From positions 152,365 through 216,364 of the forward strand of contig NZ_FOBH01000005.1 in assembly GCF_900109785.1 (NCBI RefSeq): a stretch of 64,000 nucleotides of DNA, written 5' to 3'. The notes beneath the pieces are model-generated. The model was not told the DNA's origin, did not search any database, and saw nothing but the letters and a program-made list of their open reading frames with translations. Each line of letters opens with the position of its first letter. Position 1 is the stretch's first letter. The position numbers and the translations under genes are program-made. This document shows positions 7,882 through 17,336 of the stretch, in pieces. This DNA is from Nitrosovibrio tenuis. Its GTDB lineage: Bacteria > Pseudomonadota > Gammaproteobacteria > Burkholderiales > Nitrosomonadaceae.

Positions 7882-8994
7882 TCATGGTGACCGTTTAGCG
7901 CGCCTCCTGCTCACGAGATAAGCGGCTAGAAATCCGATAGTGCCGATTGTAATCCACAGAAAAATCAGGCGGTTGATCTCTTCCTTGCTAGCGGGATGAG
8001 TTGGCAGATCTCCTGCGAACGGCGCCAGCCATGGCACTGAAAGCCCCTGCTTGATAGTGAGCAACATGGGTGGTTGGCCATCCGGCGCAAACTCCAGCTG
8101 CGCAGAGCCGATCCTATGCAACTCTTCCGCTATATCGTATTGAAAAAGCACTTCGACAGCATGCGAAGGAGTCAAATCGAGTAATTTACGCAGCTCGCGG
8201 GCCAGCTGCTGACTATTCATGGGGGAACTGAAGCGGCCGTTCGTGTCATCCGCCAAGCGGGCAAGTAGTTCTGAGCCGGCGTCCGAAACATTGCCAAATG
8301 CAACGGCATCAATTGCTATATTTTGTATATTCGCTTCATTGATCACGACCTGCTCCGTGATACTGCTGCCGTTATCCTTTCCGGCAGTGATTAGAATCAG
8401 CCGTTTTGGACCTTTAGTCCGGTAATTGCCCAATTCGGAAAGCGCCAGCTCAATCGCTTCGTATAGTCTCGTCTTCCCGTCACGCCCATGTCCAGTCCCG
8501 ATTTCATCAATGTCCGCTGCAAACTCCGGACCATCTCGCGAGAATCCGCGGAGTTTTGTCACTTCGCTATCAAATACCCAAACAGCCGCGTTTAATGGTG
8601 ACTCTGGGTCGCATACCACGTCCTTGAGCGCTTTTTGAATCTGTTGAATGTGGGGCTGGCCCATCGAAGTGCTTTGATCGATACAAAAAATCACCGATGT
8701 CTCGGGTGGCACGGACTGAGCGGGCTTGACCTCTTTCGCCCGGATGGCACTCTTCCCGTTGAACCGAAGCCAGAAATCCGATGCATTTGGGAGCTCTGCT
8801 GTAAGAAGTCGAACAGTGGCTAACACGACTCCGGGGGAAACCTCTTTTACTGAAATAAGTTGCATGGTGGCTGCGAGGGAAACCCCGAATATTGACGTCA
8901 TCGCCGCGACCGTAAGCAAACAGATCAGTCCCTTACGCAAAGCGATAGGGATCGTTCTCGATAGCCCGAAAAAACGTATCTGGTTGATGGCCAT
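7882..8994 (-). CDS. Membrane-anchored von Willebrand factor A domain protein
   Basis: The 370-residue protein has an N-terminal signal/anchor (about 18-42), a vWA domain from about 99 to 265 with the metal-ion-dependent adhesion motif DQSTSMG at 106-112, and a C-terminal hydrophobic helix LIFLWITIGTIGFLAAYLV near 345-363 followed by basic residues. This topology puts the vWA domain outside the cytoplasm with the tail anchored in the inner membrane. vWA domains bind partner proteins through a metal ion; the partner is unknown. It is convergent with the winged-helix gene. A distant GAGG is the only ribosome-site candidate, so the start is less certain than the domain. Confidence 0.75.
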   Translation of the reverse strand: MAINQIRFFGLSRTIPIALRKGLICLLTVAAMTSIFGVSLAATMQLISVKEVSPGVVLATVRLLTAELPNASDFWLRFNGKSAIRAKEVKPAQSVPPETSVIFCIDQSTSMGQPHIQQIQKALKDVVCDPESPLNAAVWVFDSEVTKLRGFSRDGPEFAADIDEIGTGHGRDGKTRLYEAIELALSELGNYRTKGPKRLILITAGKDNGSSITEQVVINEANIQNIAIDAVAFGNVSDAGSELLARLADDTNGRFSSPMNSQQLARELRKLLDLTPSHAVEVLFQYDIAEELHRIGSAQLEFAPDGQPPMLLTIKQGLSVPWLAPFAGDLPTHPASKEEINRLIFLWITIGTIGFLAAYLVSRRRAKRSP

Positions 8995-9447
8995 AATTGC
9001 TTTGAACGCCTCATCTGATCTTTGCCGCGCTGCGTAGCAACTCGCTAGCGCCGTTGTTGAGCCGACGGTCAGTCAGCCAGATTTGTCCCAAGGCCCTATC
9101 AAATAGTTATAGCAAACTCCAGCAAGCTATCTTTACGATAGGGGCTCTATCAGCCAACCGCAGCCAACCGTTCTCGCCCAATTCTCTCTGTCCAAGGGGC
9201 AAAATTGAACTCGTCCGTTATCCAGTGGACCGGAAAGCTGTTGGAAAATGCTTGGCTTGCGAGCGTCTGGCTGGGAGGAAGGCTGGCCAGATGTGTTCAG
9301 GTGAGGGTCAGTTGAGAACTACAGATCGCGGCCCGAAGCGCAGTGATCGAAGAAGTGGACTCAGGAAAAATGGCAGGATCAAAGCCGGATAAGCGGATAC
9401 TTGAATGACTTGTAGAGGTTTTCATTATCCGTAGCCAGTATTTAAAG
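8995..9447. other. Intergenic region
   Basis: About 450 bp between the start of the vWA gene and the end of cysS. No coding frame here has a ribosome site or recognisable product; short direct repeats of GCAGCCAACCG-like sequence near 9155-9170 are the only visible structure. It must contain the vWA promoter. Confidence 0.4.
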
Positions 9448-10830
9448 CTACGCTCGCCGCCATGCGGTACCCTGCGGCCCATCCTCCAGGATAATGCCCG
9501 CGTCCAGTAACTCGTTACGGATACCGTCCGCGTCACCATAATTTTTTTGAGCGCGAGCAATGAGGCGCTGTTGAATCATCTGCTCGATGCGCTCCGCCGT
9601 GAACGAATACTCTGCGTAACCAGCGCTCTGGAAGAATTGCTGCGGATCCTGCTGCAGCAACCCCAACACGCCACCCAGCGCTTTCATCAATATTAAATCT
9701 TTCTGAGACGCCGTCCTGTTGGCTTCATTGGCGAGATCGAATAGCACGGCTATGGCATCGGAAGTGTTGAAATCGTCGTTCATTGCATCCCTGAAGCGTG
9801 ATGCATGAAAACCGCTCCAATCGATCTCAACAGAGGTTTCTCCGGCCTCGGTTCCTTTCAGCGCGGTATAAAGCCTGTCAAGCGCACGCTTTGCGTCATC
9901 CAGATGCTGGTCCGAATAATTCAAGGGACTGCGGTAGTGGGCTCTCAGGATAAAAAAACGCACCACTTCCGGTTGGTAACGGGTAAGTATTTCACGCACG
10001 GTGAAGAAATTGCCCAGTGATTTGGACATCTTTTCCTCGTTGATACGCACGAAGCCGTTGTGCATCCAATAGTTGACGAAAGGAGCGTGGTCGTGCGCCC
10101 CTTCGCTTTGTGCAATTTCATTTTCATGATGTGGGAATTGCAGGTCCTGCCCTCCCCCGTGTATATCGAACTGTTCCCCCAAATAATGCTTGCTCATTGC
10201 CGAGCATTCGATATGCCAACCGGGGCGCCCCATACCCCAGGGAGAAGGCCATTGCGGTTCACCAGGCTTTGCGGCTTTCCACAGCACGAAATCCAGCGGA
10301 TCTTTTTTGTACGGATCGACGACCACGCGCTCCCCGGCACGCAGGTCATCCAGGGATTTTCCTGAAAGCTTTCCGTAACCGGGAAATCTGTGCACGGCAT
10401 AATACACATCCCCGTTGGATGCGGAATAGGCAAGGCTTTTATCCATCAGGACGCGTATCATTGCAACCATATCTTCCACATGGCGAGTGGCGCGCGGCTC
10501 GCTTGACGGCGGCAACACGCCGAGCGCGGCGGCATCTTCCTCCATTGCCTCGATAAAGCGGGTAGTCAGTGCGTCGATTGGTTCGTTGTTTTCCAGCGCG
10601 CGCTTGATGATTTTATCGTCGACATCGGTGATGTTGCGCACGTAAGTTACTTCGAAGCAGCTCGCCCGAAGCCAGCGTTGCACCATATCGAACACAACCA
10701 TCATGCGGGCATGGCCGAGGTGGCAATAGTCATAAACGGTCATGCCGCAAACATATATTTTGACCTTGCCGGGTATGAGCGGGATGAAATCCTGTTTTTC
10801 CCTGGTGAGCGAGTTATGGATTTTGAGCAT
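9448..10830 (-). CDS. cysS: Cysteinyl-tRNA synthetase
   Basis: Charges tRNA-Cys with cysteine in the cytoplasm. The 460-residue protein has the usual family length, the class I HIGH signature as HLGH at 37-40, the zinc-ligand Cys28 in YVCGMTVYD, and the KMSKS loop in [10 protein letters not shown] near residue 267. Upstream in-frame codons would add 46 residues without family similarity, so I took the ATG at 10830 that gives the standard [12 protein letters not shown] start. It is divergent from the TPR gene across an 88-bp promoter gap. Confidence 0.95.
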   Translation of the reverse strand: MLKIHNSLTREKQDFIPLIPGKVKIYVCGMTVYDYCHLGHARMMVVFDMVQRWLRASCFEVTYVRNITDVDDKIIKRALENNEPIDALTTRFIEAMEEDAAALGVLPPSSEPRATRHVEDMVAMIRVLMDKSLAYSASNGDVYYAVHRFPGYGKLSGKSLDDLRAGERVVVDPYKKDPLDFVLWKAAKPGEPQWPSPWGMGRPGWHIECSAMSKHYLGEQFDIHGGGQDLQFPHHENEIAQSEGAHDHAPFVNYWMHNGFVRINEEKMSKSLGNFFTVREILTRYQPEVVRFFILRAHYRSPLNYSDQHLDDAKRALDRLYTALKGTEAGETSVEIDWSGFHASRFRDAMNDDFNTSDAIAVLFDLANEANRTASQKDLILMKALGGVLGLLQQDPQQFFQSAGYAEYSFTAERIEQMIQQRLIARAQKNYGDADGIRNELLDAGIILEDGPQGTAWRRA

Positions 10831-10918
10831 CTGGCGAGATTGTGAACTGGACAGCCTTCTTGGTAGAATTCTGAATTCCCTTGGGCAATCCGAACAAAAA
10901 TCGGAGCAGTATAGCATA

Positions 10919-11980
10919 ATGAAAATATGGGATTTCCATCGGACAAGCACATCCGTGCTATCCCTCACGGCAGCGGTACTGTTGCTGGCGGCTTCCGCCG
11001 TGCACGCCGATGAAAATGAGGAAGTCGCAAAACTCTATAAGCAGGGCAATCTCGTAAAAGCGCTGGAGCAAGCCGACGCTTACCTTGCCAGCAAGCCGCG
11101 TGACGCGCAGATGCGTTTTAACAAGGGGCTGATACTTACCGAGCAGAAGAAGGTCGCAGACGCTATCAAGATATTTTCTTCGCTGTCCGATGACTATCCT
11201 GATCTGCCCGAGCCATACAATAATCTGGCAGTGCTCTACGCCAGCCAGGGCCAATATGAAAAAGCCCGGGATGCGCTTGAAGCGGCTATCCGCACCCACC
11301 CCAGCTATTCGACGGCACACGAAAACCTGGGAGATATCTATGCAAAGATGGCGAGCCAGGCGTATGGAAAGGCACTGCAACTGGACAAGGGAAATGCTGC
11401 TGCCCAGACCAAGCTCGCGATGATCAAGGATTTATTCACGGGTAGACCCAGAGTACAAACCGCGGCCACAGCCGTTCCTTCTTCGCCTGCCAGCGAGTCG
11501 GCCATAGCGCCACCGGAAAAAAATCAAGGAAAACCCGAGGCGAAGTCAGCTGCGAAAGCGGAGAAACCCCCATCGGAAAAATCGGAAAAAGTTGCGGCTG
11601 CCGAAAAGCCGGCCCAGGAAAGGCCTCCTGTTTCTGATGATTCCGGCGAAATCATCAGAACGTTGATCGCATGGGCCAAGGCATGGTCAGATAAGGATAC
11701 GGCGGCATACCTCGCGTTTTATGCAAACGACTTTCGCGCGCCCGGCGGCGCATCACGTACCATGTGGGAAAAAGCCCGTCGCGATCGGATAACCAAGCCG
11801 AAATCCATTCACGTCGTGATTACAAATCCCAAGGTGAGCTTCGTCGATGCCAACCACGCCAGGGTAAGCTTCAAGCAATCGTATCATTCCGATGCAATCA
11901 AAAGTCATACCGGCAAAACGCTCGAGATGGTCAAGTCAGGAGAAAAATGGCTCATACACCAAGAACAGGTCGGGCGTTGA
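10919..11980 (+). CDS. Exported TPR protein with C-terminal NTF2-like domain
   Basis: The 353-residue protein starts with a signal peptide ending near SAVHA (residue 30). Tetratricopeptide repeats follow over about 35-165 (for example [20 protein letters not shown]), then an Ala/Pro/Lys/Glu-rich linker, and a C-terminal SnoaL/NTF2-like domain from about 235 ([21 protein letters not shown]). The same C-terminal fold recurs in the next gene, which it overlaps by 34 bp. This suggests a periplasmic scaffold or partner for the L,D-transpeptidase. The ATG at 10919 is preferred because upstream in-frame sequence overlaps cysS and lacks a signal peptide. Confidence 0.8.
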   Translation: MKIWDFHRTSTSVLSLTAAVLLLAASAVHADENEEVAKLYKQGNLVKALEQADAYLASKPRDAQMRFNKGLILTEQKKVADAIKIFSSLSDDYPDLPEPYNNLAVLYASQGQYEKARDALEAAIRTHPSYSTAHENLGDIYAKMASQAYGKALQLDKGNAAAQTKLAMIKDLFTGRPRVQTAATAVPSSPASESAIAPPEKNQGKPEAKSAAKAEKPPSEKSEKVAAAEKPAQERPPVSDDSGEIIRTLIAWAKAWSDKDTAAYLAFYANDFRAPGGASRTMWEKARRDRITKPKSIHVVITNPKVSFVDANHARVSFKQSYHSDAIKSHTGKTLEMVKSGEKWLIHQEQVGR

Positions 11981-13227
11981 AATCGTCCGGCAGCGTGGCT
12001 GTGCCGAAGCGTAGCCTGATCAAAACCGCGATTACGTCTACGGTAGCCGCAATTGCGAGCTTCTGTGTCGCGGCCTCCTGTGTTCTGGCAAGCGACCATT
12101 CGCCGTTGGCCGAAATAGCGGCGAGCGGCCCGGAAACAATGCTCGTCAAAAGCCTACAGGAAATTGCGGAAAGCCGCATGGACTCCGCCCTGAATGGAAT
12201 CGAAGATCTGCTCAAAACCAACCCCAATTTTCGCCTTGCCCATCTGATCAAGGGCGACCTGCTACTGGCTCGCTCCCGCCCGATCAGTGATCTAGGTAAT
12301 CCCGCCGGGGCTCCGCAGGAGCATATCGCCGACTTGCGCGAAGAAGCACGAGTGAGGGTCCAGCGCCACCGGGAACCGGTTCCGCGCAATATGACTCCAA
12401 AATATCTGCTGCAAATGCAGCCGGAGCAAAAATATGCAATTATTGCGGATACTGACAAATCCCGGCTGTATATATTCCGGAATGTAGGTGGGAAACCCCG
12501 CTATGTTGCGGATTATTACATCAGCAGTGGAAAAAACGGATCCCGAAAAATCAGGGAAGGCGACAAGAAAACGCCTCTCGGCGTTTATTTTGTTACTGCC
12601 AATTTGCCGCGGGAAAAGCTTACCGATTTTTACGGACGCGGGGCATTTCCCATCAACTACCCTAACGAATGGGATAAGCGGCACGGCCGGAGCGGTTTTG
12701 GCATATGGCTCCATGGCACACCTTCAGATACTTATAGCCGCCCTCCCCGCGCGAGCGATGGTTGCGTAGTGCTTGCGAATCAGGATCTGGACAGGATCAG
12801 TGAAACCCTGCAAGTCGGCGTTACACCGGTTATTATCAGCGACGGCATTGAATGGGTAGACCCGGTCGACATATCCGGCCTGCGGGACAAACTGGGAAGC
12901 CACCTGGAAAGCTGGCGGCGCGCTTGGGAAAATGGAAATATCGAGGCTTATATCGGAAATTATGGACGAGATTTTTCCACCGGCAGCCAGAATCTGGCGG
13001 AATGGTCACGGCACAAACGCCAGGTTAATGCGAACAAAAATTGGATTAAGGTAGGAATCAGCAACGTCGGCATGTTTCTCTATCCTGGAAGAGACGACCT
13101 GGTAGTAGTCAATTTCGACCAGGAGTATTCCAGCAATAATCTTTCCAATAGAATGAGAAAACGTCAGTATTGGATGAAGGAGCACAAAAATGGCCCGTGG
13201 AAAATTATTTACGAAAGCACGGCATAA
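11947..13227 (+). CDS. L,D-transpeptidase (YkuD family) with C-terminal NTF2-like domain
   Basis: Cross-links peptidoglycan stem peptides or attaches proteins to the wall in the periplasm. The 426-residue protein has an uncleaved or long signal segment (about 22-48), a YkuD domain at about 161-299 with the conserved histidine in WLHGTPSD and the catalytic cysteine in ASDGCVVL (C273), and a C-terminal NTF2-like domain (312-426, SWRRAWENGNIEAYIGNY) like that of the preceding gene. The ATG at 11947 lies behind CAGGAG and overlaps the TPR gene by 34 bp, indicating translational coupling. A longer frame reaches back to 11764 but only reads through the TPR gene. Confidence 0.9.
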   Translation: MAHTPRTGRALKSSGSVAVPKRSLIKTAITSTVAAIASFCVAASCVLASDHSPLAEIAASGPETMLVKSLQEIAESRMDSALNGIEDLLKTNPNFRLAHLIKGDLLLARSRPISDLGNPAGAPQEHIADLREEARVRVQRHREPVPRNMTPKYLLQMQPEQKYAIIADTDKSRLYIFRNVGGKPRYVADYYISSGKNGSRKIREGDKKTPLGVYFVTANLPREKLTDFYGRGAFPINYPNEWDKRHGRSGFGIWLHGTPSDTYSRPPRASDGCVVLANQDLDRISETLQVGVTPVIISDGIEWVDPVDISGLRDKLGSHLESWRRAWENGNIEAYIGNYGRDFSTGSQNLAEWSRHKRQVNANKNWIKVGISNVGMFLYPGRDDLVVVNFDQEYSSNNLSNRMRKRQYWMKEHKNGPWKIIYESTA

Positions 13228-13284
13228 TCCCAAACACATCCATAACAAACCCATCCATTTCTATCGCTATCTTCACCCATACCC

Positions 13285-13869
13285 ATGCATATTTTCAGGT
13301 TTCTGATTGCTCTTCCGCTCATCTTCGGCATCGCTGCGCACGCAGCCAATCCTCAGGTCGCCAACCCTCAGGTTGAAATAAGGACGAATTTCGGTAACAT
13401 AACCATTGAGCTCTACCCGGATAAAGCGCCGAAAACCGTCGATAATTTCCTGCGTTATGTAAAGGATGGTTATTACAACGGCACCGTGTTTCATCGCGTC
13501 ATTCCAGGATTCATGATTCAAGGTGGGGGATTCGATAAATCGCTCAAACAGAAACCGACAAGATCACCTGTGGAAAACGAGGCTGGCAATGGTCTGAAAA
13601 ACGAGGTGGGAACCGTTTCGATGGCCCGTACTTCAGACCCGCACTCGGCGTCAGCTCAATTCTTCATCAATGTGGCGAATAATTCATTCCTGAACCATAC
13701 CGCGCCCACGTTGCGAGGGTTTGGATATACGGTGTTTGGAAAAGTGACCAGCGGAATGGATGTGGTCAACAAGATTGCTGCGACCTCTACCGGTGCCGGC
13801 GGCCCCTTCCCGAGCGATGTGCCTAAAGAACTCGTGGTAATCGAAGAAGCCAAACTTATAAACCAATGA
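13285..13869 (+). CDS. ppiA: Periplasmic cyclophilin-type peptidyl-prolyl isomerase
   Basis: Catalyses cis/trans isomerisation of proline peptide bonds in exported proteins. The 194-residue protein begins with the signal peptide MHIFRFLIALPLIFGIAAHA. The cyclophilin core follows with the active-site blocks [15 protein letters not shown] and [11 protein letters not shown] short repeat, NPQVANPQV, lies at the mature N-terminus. It is 57 bp behind the transpeptidase and 43 bp ahead of the cytoplasmic paralogue, so the four genes are probably one transcript. Confidence 0.93.
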   Translation: MHIFRFLIALPLIFGIAAHAANPQVANPQVEIRTNFGNITIELYPDKAPKTVDNFLRYVKDGYYNGTVFHRVIPGFMIQGGGFDKSLKQKPTRSPVENEAGNGLKNEVGTVSMARTSDPHSASAQFFINVANNSFLNHTAPTLRGFGYTVFGKVTSGMDVVNKIAATSTGAGGPFPSDVPKELVVIEEAKLINQ

Positions 13870-13912
13870 AACTGCTGAGCTCGCGCTCCCATCCTCAAGA
13901 TAAGGACAAAAC

Positions 13913-14407
13913 ATGATCAAACTGCACACCAATTTCGGTGACATAACGCTCGAACTCGACGATGAAAAAGCTCCGTTAACGGTTCAGAACTTCAAGGAAT
14001 ACGTGACCAGCGGACACTACGACAACACTATATTCCACCGTGTAATTGACGGTTTCATGATTCAAGGGGGCGGATTTGAACCGGGCATGATCCAGAAGCA
14101 GACGCGGGCCCCGATCCGGAACGAGGCTGCCAACGGCCTCAAGAATGATAAATATACGATTGCGATGGCGCGTACATCCGATGTTGACTCCGCCAGCGCG
14201 CAATTCTTTATTAACGTCTCCGATAACAATTTTCTGAATTACAGCTCACCCACATCCCAGGGGTTCGGTTACTGTGTATTCGGTAAAGTGGTGGAAGGCC
14301 AGGACATCGTGGACAAGATCAAGAAGGTAAAAACGGGAAACCGGAGCGGCCACCAGAACGTGCCTATCGAAAATGTGACCGTGGAAAAAGCGGAAGTGAT
14401 TGAGTAG
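13913..14407 (+). CDS. ppiB: Cytoplasmic cyclophilin-type peptidyl-prolyl isomerase
   Basis: The 164-residue protein is a complete cyclophilin without signal peptide, with [16 protein letters not shown] and [15 protein letters not shown] as the active-site segments. It matches the PpiB length. AGATAAGGA precedes the ATG. The preceding gene is the exported paralogue, a tandem arrangement common in betaproteobacteria. Confidence 0.95.
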   Translation: MIKLHTNFGDITLELDDEKAPLTVQNFKEYVTSGHYDNTIFHRVIDGFMIQGGGFEPGMIQKQTRAPIRNEAANGLKNDKYTIAMARTSDVDSASAQFFINVSDNNFLNYSSPTSQGFGYCVFGKVVEGQDIVDKIKKVKTGNRSGHQNVPIENVTVEKAEVIE

Positions 14408-14792
14408 CAAGTATTTGTTGAGAAATGCCGAATGAACGGAAGTTTCTTATCGCTCGGGTTCGCGGCAGCGCTTTGCGTATAGCTTCCGCTTTGCCCCCGG
14501 CCTTCGCCGACGCGGTGAGCAGGCTTACCGTCGCGATGGTTACGGCGTTCCGTTGAATCGCTCAACTACCGCCCTCTTCTGATTCATAAGCGGCAATGCG
14601 TTGCATGGCATGACACGGGCTCGCCTGGCAATTGTGCGCCACGGAACGCCCGGAAACGCGAACGGTTATAGCTCATGAGTTATAGCTCAGATTCACGCCG
14701 CCTTAATGGCGATCTGTATCGGTTTTACCTATATTGGCTGAATGCCGGCTTGCAGGTTAACAGAAGAATATGACATTTAAATTGGAGAAATT
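14408..14792. other. Intergenic region
   Basis: About 385 bp with no supported gene. A 43-codon frame from 14426 resembles nothing known. The 11-mer GTTATAGCTCA occurs twice near 14668-14692, separated by three bases. GGAG before 14793 is the ribosome site of the next gene. Confidence 0.4.
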
Positions 14793-15608
14793 ATGCCCGC
14801 TTTTCGCATCGTTGCAGCAATATCCATAAGTCTCTGGTTGGCCTTAATGGCCGGATGCGCAACCACCACCGCGGGCGGCGCGGTAGGTGCAAACCGGTCG
14901 CAACTGATGCTTATCTCGTCGGAACAATTGGAGCAAGTGGCCGCGCAAGGATATACCAAGCTGAAGGCCGACGCCACGCAACAAGGCGCGCTGAACAAAG
15001 ACCCTAAAATGCTGCAACGGGTGCAGGCAATAGCCAAAAGGCTCGAGCCGCAAACCGCCGTGTTCCGCCGCGACGCACCCGGCTGGAAATGGGAGGTCAA
15101 TGTCATCGACAGCAATGAACTCAACGCGTTCTGTATGCCTGGCGGCAAGATCATGTTTTATTCCGGGCTGATTAATCGGCTCCAGCTCACGGATGAGGAA
15201 ATCGCAGTGGTGATGGGACATGAAATCGCGCATGCGTTGCGTGAACATTCGCGCGAACAGGTGTCGCAAGCCATTGCCGCGCAGACTGCGCTGGGCGTGG
15301 GCGCCGCAGCGTTTGGCCTGAGCCAGAATGCGGCTACCCTCGCCAATATTGGTTATGAAACGTTGATTGCAACGCATTTCAGTCGCACTGATGAAGCCGA
15401 GGCCGACCGCATCGGACTGGAACTGACGGCTCGCGCGGGCTACAATCCACAGGCTGGCGTTACCTTATGGCAAAAAATGATAAATGCCGGTACTGGCGGG
15501 AAGCTTCCCGAATTCCTGAGTAGCCATCCAGCGGACTCGACACGTGTCCAGCAGATCGAATCGCTGCTGCCAATTGTAATGCCGCTTTATCAGGCTGCGC
15601 GCCGCTGA
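14793..15608 (+). CDS. M48-family zinc metallopeptidase lipoprotein
   Basis: The 271-residue protein begins with a lipoprotein signal ending LMAGC (Cys22), so it should be anchored in the envelope. The M48 domain carries HEIAHALREH with the zinc signature HEIAH at 143-147 and a downstream DEAEAD segment near 200 that supplies the third ligand. It resembles LoiP/YcaL-type quality-control peptidases that degrade misassembled outer-membrane proteins; the exact substrate is not evident. GGAG lies seven bases before the ATG. Confidence 0.9.
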   Translation: MPAFRIVAAISISLWLALMAGCATTTAGGAVGANRSQLMLISSEQLEQVAAQGYTKLKADATQQGALNKDPKMLQRVQAIAKRLEPQTAVFRRDAPGWKWEVNVIDSNELNAFCMPGGKIMFYSGLINRLQLTDEEIAVVMGHEIAHALREHSREQVSQAIAAQTALGVGAAAFGLSQNAATLANIGYETLIATHFSRTDEAEADRIGLELTARAGYNPQAGVTLWQKMINAGTGGKLPEFLSSHPADSTRVQQIESLLPIVMPLYQAARR

Positions 15609-15999
15609 TTCGGGTGCATCCGGATTCATCTGCCATTCCCCGCTCCCACAAGAAACCCGCTTAGAGCAAAAAAGTGGGAAACAACAGCCGGGCTTTGCGA
15701 GGTTGCGCTTGGCCCGGCTTTAGTAATCCTCTATTTGCGCCAATCTGGCTACAGTGATATTCACCCCAACCAGACAAAGGATTCCCTGCCCTCGTTCGGT
15801 ACATCTGATGGGTATGCGTTTCGGATCGGACTTTAGAAACAGAGGTATTCCAGCTATAACCTGCCGTAGTGACCTTTAAGCTATGAGCTGGGTCGTGCGC
15901 CTTGCGATCATCCCAATTTTATCGGCAACACGCTCGCGGAGGATTAGTTCAGACGTTCCCTAATTCTCTGATCAATGCACGTGCGGGTAAAGCGAAGGT
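15609..15999. other. Convergent intergenic region
   Basis: About 390 bp between the convergent M48 and metZ genes. The only clear structure is a GC-rich hairpin at 15686-15719. No gene supported. Confidence 0.45.
15686..15719 (+). terminator. Hairpin terminator candidate after the M48 gene
   Basis: AGCCGGGC and GCCCGGCT (8 bp, perfect) enclose an 18-base loop and are followed by TTAGTAAT. The stem is strong but the T tract is poor. Confidence 0.4.
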
Positions 16000-17181
16000 C
16001 TATGACGCATCGAGCCCCCTTGCCAAATCCGCTGTGATATCCTTTACCGCTTCGAGCCCCACCGCGATGCGTAGCAAACCTTCGGTGATCCCGGCTGCGT
16101 CCCGGCTTTCCTGACTGATACGGGCATGGGTGGTCGTAGCCGGATGAGTGAGTGTACTCTTGGTGTCGCCCAGATTGGCCGTAATTGAGATCAGGCGAAC
16201 GGAATCCACCACTCGCCAAGCCGCCTCTCTTCCATTCTTTAACTCGAATGAAACAATGCCGCCACCCGTCTTCTGCTGGCGCTTGGCAAGCTCATGTTGA
16301 GGATGCGATGGCAAACCCGGGTAATGAACCCTCCCAACGCTAGGCTGCGCTTCCAGCCAGCGCGCGACTTGCAAGGCATTGGCCGAATGGGCGTCCATAC
16401 GAATTTTCAGCGTTTCCATTCCCTTGAGGATAACCCAGGCATTGAAAGGGCTCAAACTGGGACCGGCGGTGCGTAGGAACCCGAACACCCCGCGCTCCAT
16501 CAAGAGATCGCGCTTTCCAAGTACTGCACCGCCCAGAACTCTTCCCTGACCCTCGAGATACTTGGTGGCGGAGTGAATGACAATATCGGCGCCAAGGTCA
16601 AGCGGGCGCTGCAATGCCGGAGAACAGAAGCAGTTATCGACCGCAAGCCACGCACCGGCCTTTTTCGCCACGACCGCAAGCGCGGCGATATCCGATATCT
16701 CGGTGAGGGGATTTGATGGTGTTTCGATAAACAACAGTTTCGTGTTGGGTTTCACGGCCGACTCCCAAACCCTGACATCGATAGCGGAAACAAATGTTGT
16801 TTCGATATTGAAACGCTTGAGGATGTTGGTGAACAGGTTTACCGTGGCGCCGAACAAGCTGCGCGAAGCGACAATGTGATCACCGGCGGAAAGCAAGCCC
16901 ATCACGCAGGAAAGAATCGCCGACATCCCGGAAGAAGTGGCTACGCAAGCTTCCGCGCCTTCCAGCGCGGCAAGCCGTTCCTCGAACGCCGTAACTGTGG
17001 GATTGGTAAAGCGGGAATAGATATTTCCAGCCTCCGCACCGGAAAAGCGCGCCGCGGCCTGGGCAGCGCTGTCAAATACGAAGCTCGAGGTAAGGTATAA
17101 ACCCTCGGAGTGCTCGTTGAACTGGCTGCGGTGTATGCCCGTGTGCAGCGCCAGGGTTTCGAGCTCAAAATCATCAGACAT
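16000..17181 (-). CDS. metZ: O-succinylhomoserine sulfhydrylase
   Basis: Makes homocysteine directly from O-succinylhomoserine and sulfide using pyridoxal phosphate. The 393-residue protein belongs to the Cys/Met metabolism PLP family: the cofactor lysine is K207 in HSATKYLEGQGR, with VDNCFCSPALQRP upstream. The close fit of the N-terminus (LETLALHTGIHRSQFNEHSE) is typical of MetZ rather than MetB. It is the last gene of the minus-strand cluster and lies just behind the purF terminator, so it may have its own promoter or depend on read-through. Confidence 0.92.
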   Translation of the reverse strand: MSDDFELETLALHTGIHRSQFNEHSEGLYLTSSFVFDSAAQAAARFSGAEAGNIYSRFTNPTVTAFEERLAALEGAEACVATSSGMSAILSCVMGLLSAGDHIVASRSLFGATVNLFTNILKRFNIETTFVSAIDVRVWESAVKPNTKLLFIETPSNPLTEISDIAALAVVAKKAGAWLAVDNCFCSPALQRPLDLGADIVIHSATKYLEGQGRVLGGAVLGKRDLLMERGVFGFLRTAGPSLSPFNAWVILKGMETLKIRMDAHSANALQVARWLEAQPSVGRVHYPGLPSHPQHELAKRQQKTGGGIVSFELKNGREAAWRVVDSVRLISITANLGDTKSTLTHPATTTHARISQESRDAAGITEGLLRIAVGLEAVKDITADLARGLDAS

Positions 17182-17195
17182 GCAAATCTCCTCAA

Positions 17196-17229
17196 ATAAA
17201 AAACCCGTTCAGCATTGCTAAAACGGGTT
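17196..17229 (-). terminator. Rho-independent terminator after purF
   Basis: Read on the minus strand, AACCCGTT and AACGGGTT pair around a 12-base loop and are followed directly by a T-rich run (TTTTATTT). It lies between purF and metZ and should end the long biosynthetic transcript. Confidence 0.8.
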
Positions 17230-17336
17230 CCCCGCTTTAGCCGAATTTATAACGCGCCCGCAAGCTGAATATCAAATCGGCGCACATACCTTATGTTGCT
17301 AAACTATGTAGGCTTTGTCAAATCCTCATCATTTCC

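Noticed and set aside
14426..14557. 43-codon frame after ppiB, considered as an lpxH remnant because that gene often follows ppiB
   Set aside because: The sequence lacks any metallophosphoesterase motif.
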